Shown here one piece after another: positions 63,568 through 64,000 of a stretch of 64,000 nucleotides of DNA (positions are counted from its first letter, which is position 1; every line of letters begins with the position of its first letter). The translations under genes and the position numbers were made by a program. Location of the stretch: positions 124,001-188,000 of the forward strand of contig NZ_QAOH01000002.1 in NCBI RefSeq assembly GCF_003050785.1, in the 5' to 3' direction. This DNA is from Celeribacter persicus. GTDB lineage: Bacteria; Pseudomonadota; Alphaproteobacteria; Rhodobacterales; Rhodobacteraceae. The notes below the pieces were generated by a model that saw nothing but the letters and a program-made list of their open reading frames with translations, ran no database searches and had not been told where the DNA came from.

Positions 63568-64000
63568 ATGACTTTCAAACTCAAGACGCTTGTCACCGCC
63601 ACCACCACCGCGGCTCTGCTGTCGGCTCCGGCCTTCGCCGCGATGACGGCGACCGCGACGACGGATCTGAACTTCCGTGCGGGTCCGGGCGCCCAATACA
63701 AGACGCTCGGCACGATCGGTGCCGATGAAAGCGTGACTGTGGAAGGCTGCATCGGTGCGGGTGACTGGTGTAAAGTCGAAGTCAATGGCCAAAGCGGCTG
63801 GGCCTATTCGCCCTACCTGACGACCCCGGTGAACGATGAGCCGGTATTGATCTACCAGAACCAGAAACAGCTCGATATCGAGACCGTGACCTATGACGAA
63901 ACCTCCACCGGCGAGGCCGCTCTGGCAGGCGGCACTTTCGGCGCGCTGGCCGGGTCTCTGATCGTGGGTGGTCCCGCTGCGATTGCCGCCGGTGCCGTCC
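63568..64000 (+). CDS. Secreted SH3-domain protein (partial at the right edge)
   Basis: The first 144 codons are present, no stop reached. Signal peptide about 1-26 (TLVTATTTAALLSAPAFA). A bacterial SH3 domain follows (ATATTDLNFRAGPGAQYKTL, ESVTVEGCIGAGDWCKVEVN, GQSGWAYSPYL). Then a short linker and an Ala/Gly-rich hydrophobic part (GGTFGALAGSLIVGGPAAIA) that looks like a glycine zipper. It likely works in the cell envelope. The upstream GGAAC...GTT could be a stress promoter, but this is weak. Confidence 0.82.
   Translation, partial: MTFKLKTLVTATTTAALLSAPAFAAMTATATTDLNFRAGPGAQYKTLGTIGADESVTVEGCIGAGDWCKVEVNGQSGWAYSPYLTTPVNDEPVLIYQNQKQLDIETVTYDETSTGEAALAGGTFGALAGSLIVGGPAAIAAGAV

Noticed and set aside
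1-64000. CRISPR arrays, prophage, transposases, restriction or toxin-antitoxin modules
   Set aside because: None was seen: no regularly spaced repeats, no integrase or transposase motifs, no paired toxin-antitoxin genes; the lone RHH gene at 60-293 has no toxin partner.

Overview
The window reads as chromosome of a high-GC alphaproteobacterium of the family Rhodobacteraceae (Roseobacter side; genus not determinable from sequence alone). This rests on several family-typical neighbourhoods: DUF177-rpmF-plsX-fabH-ihfA-merR-tRNA-Pro, lptF-lptG-lptD-surA-pdxA-rsmA, the double-length dCTP deaminase, DUF4167, and DUF1127 followed by a CcsR-like stem-loop. Coding density is high and most genes are core metabolism or envelope biogenesis.

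Layout. 1-14 kb: small DUF4169/RHH genes, a diverged squalene/phytoene-synthase-like protein behind cimA, cysS, mazG, an iron-type periplasmic binding protein without its permease, two tandem GNAT acetyltransferases, rnd, a DsrE-family protein with a sulfide-repressor-like operator, purM-purN, a CAU tRNA, an EnvZ-like kinase, a metallo-hydrolase and tRNA-Asn. 14.3-15.6 kb: a decayed Flp/Tad pilus remnant (flp, cpaB and cpaC, all broken). 16.3-26.8 kb: a catabolic island with a complete branched-chain-type ABC transporter, benABCD (benzoate 1,2-dioxygenase and diol dehydrogenase) and two LysR regulators, so that benzoate would be imported and turned into catechol; catechol ring-cleavage genes are not here. 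26.8-30.3 kb: modABC with a ModE-type regulator, then DUF1127 with a trailing small RNA.

30.4-46.5 kb: kdsA, ndk, an ABC-F protein, marC-like gene, a membrane retropepsin, holC, pepA, and the LPS-transport/outer-membrane block lptF-lptG-lptD-surA-pdxA-rsmA, followed by a VOC protein and a membrane-anchored LuxR-type protein. 46.5-57.3 kb: a strongly palindromic extragenic element, DUF4167, prmC-prfA, DUF1499-speB, an outer-membrane barrel, a second ABC-F protein, a LysE-type exporter, Hsp20, olsB, msrB and bamE. 57.3-64 kb: the fatty-acid/phospholipid start operon, ihfA, a MerR-type protein, tRNA-Pro, the dCTP deaminase and the start of an SH3-domain secreted protein.

No prophage, CRISPR array, transposase or defence system was seen. 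The most unusual material is extragenic: a predicted three-way RNA junction after the iron-binding protein, a 14-bp plus 21-bp double hairpin after the LuxR gene, a 50-nt terminator-containing sequence present twice, the DUF1127-linked small RNA, operator palindromes in front of ben, mod and dsrE genes, and the pilus remnant.
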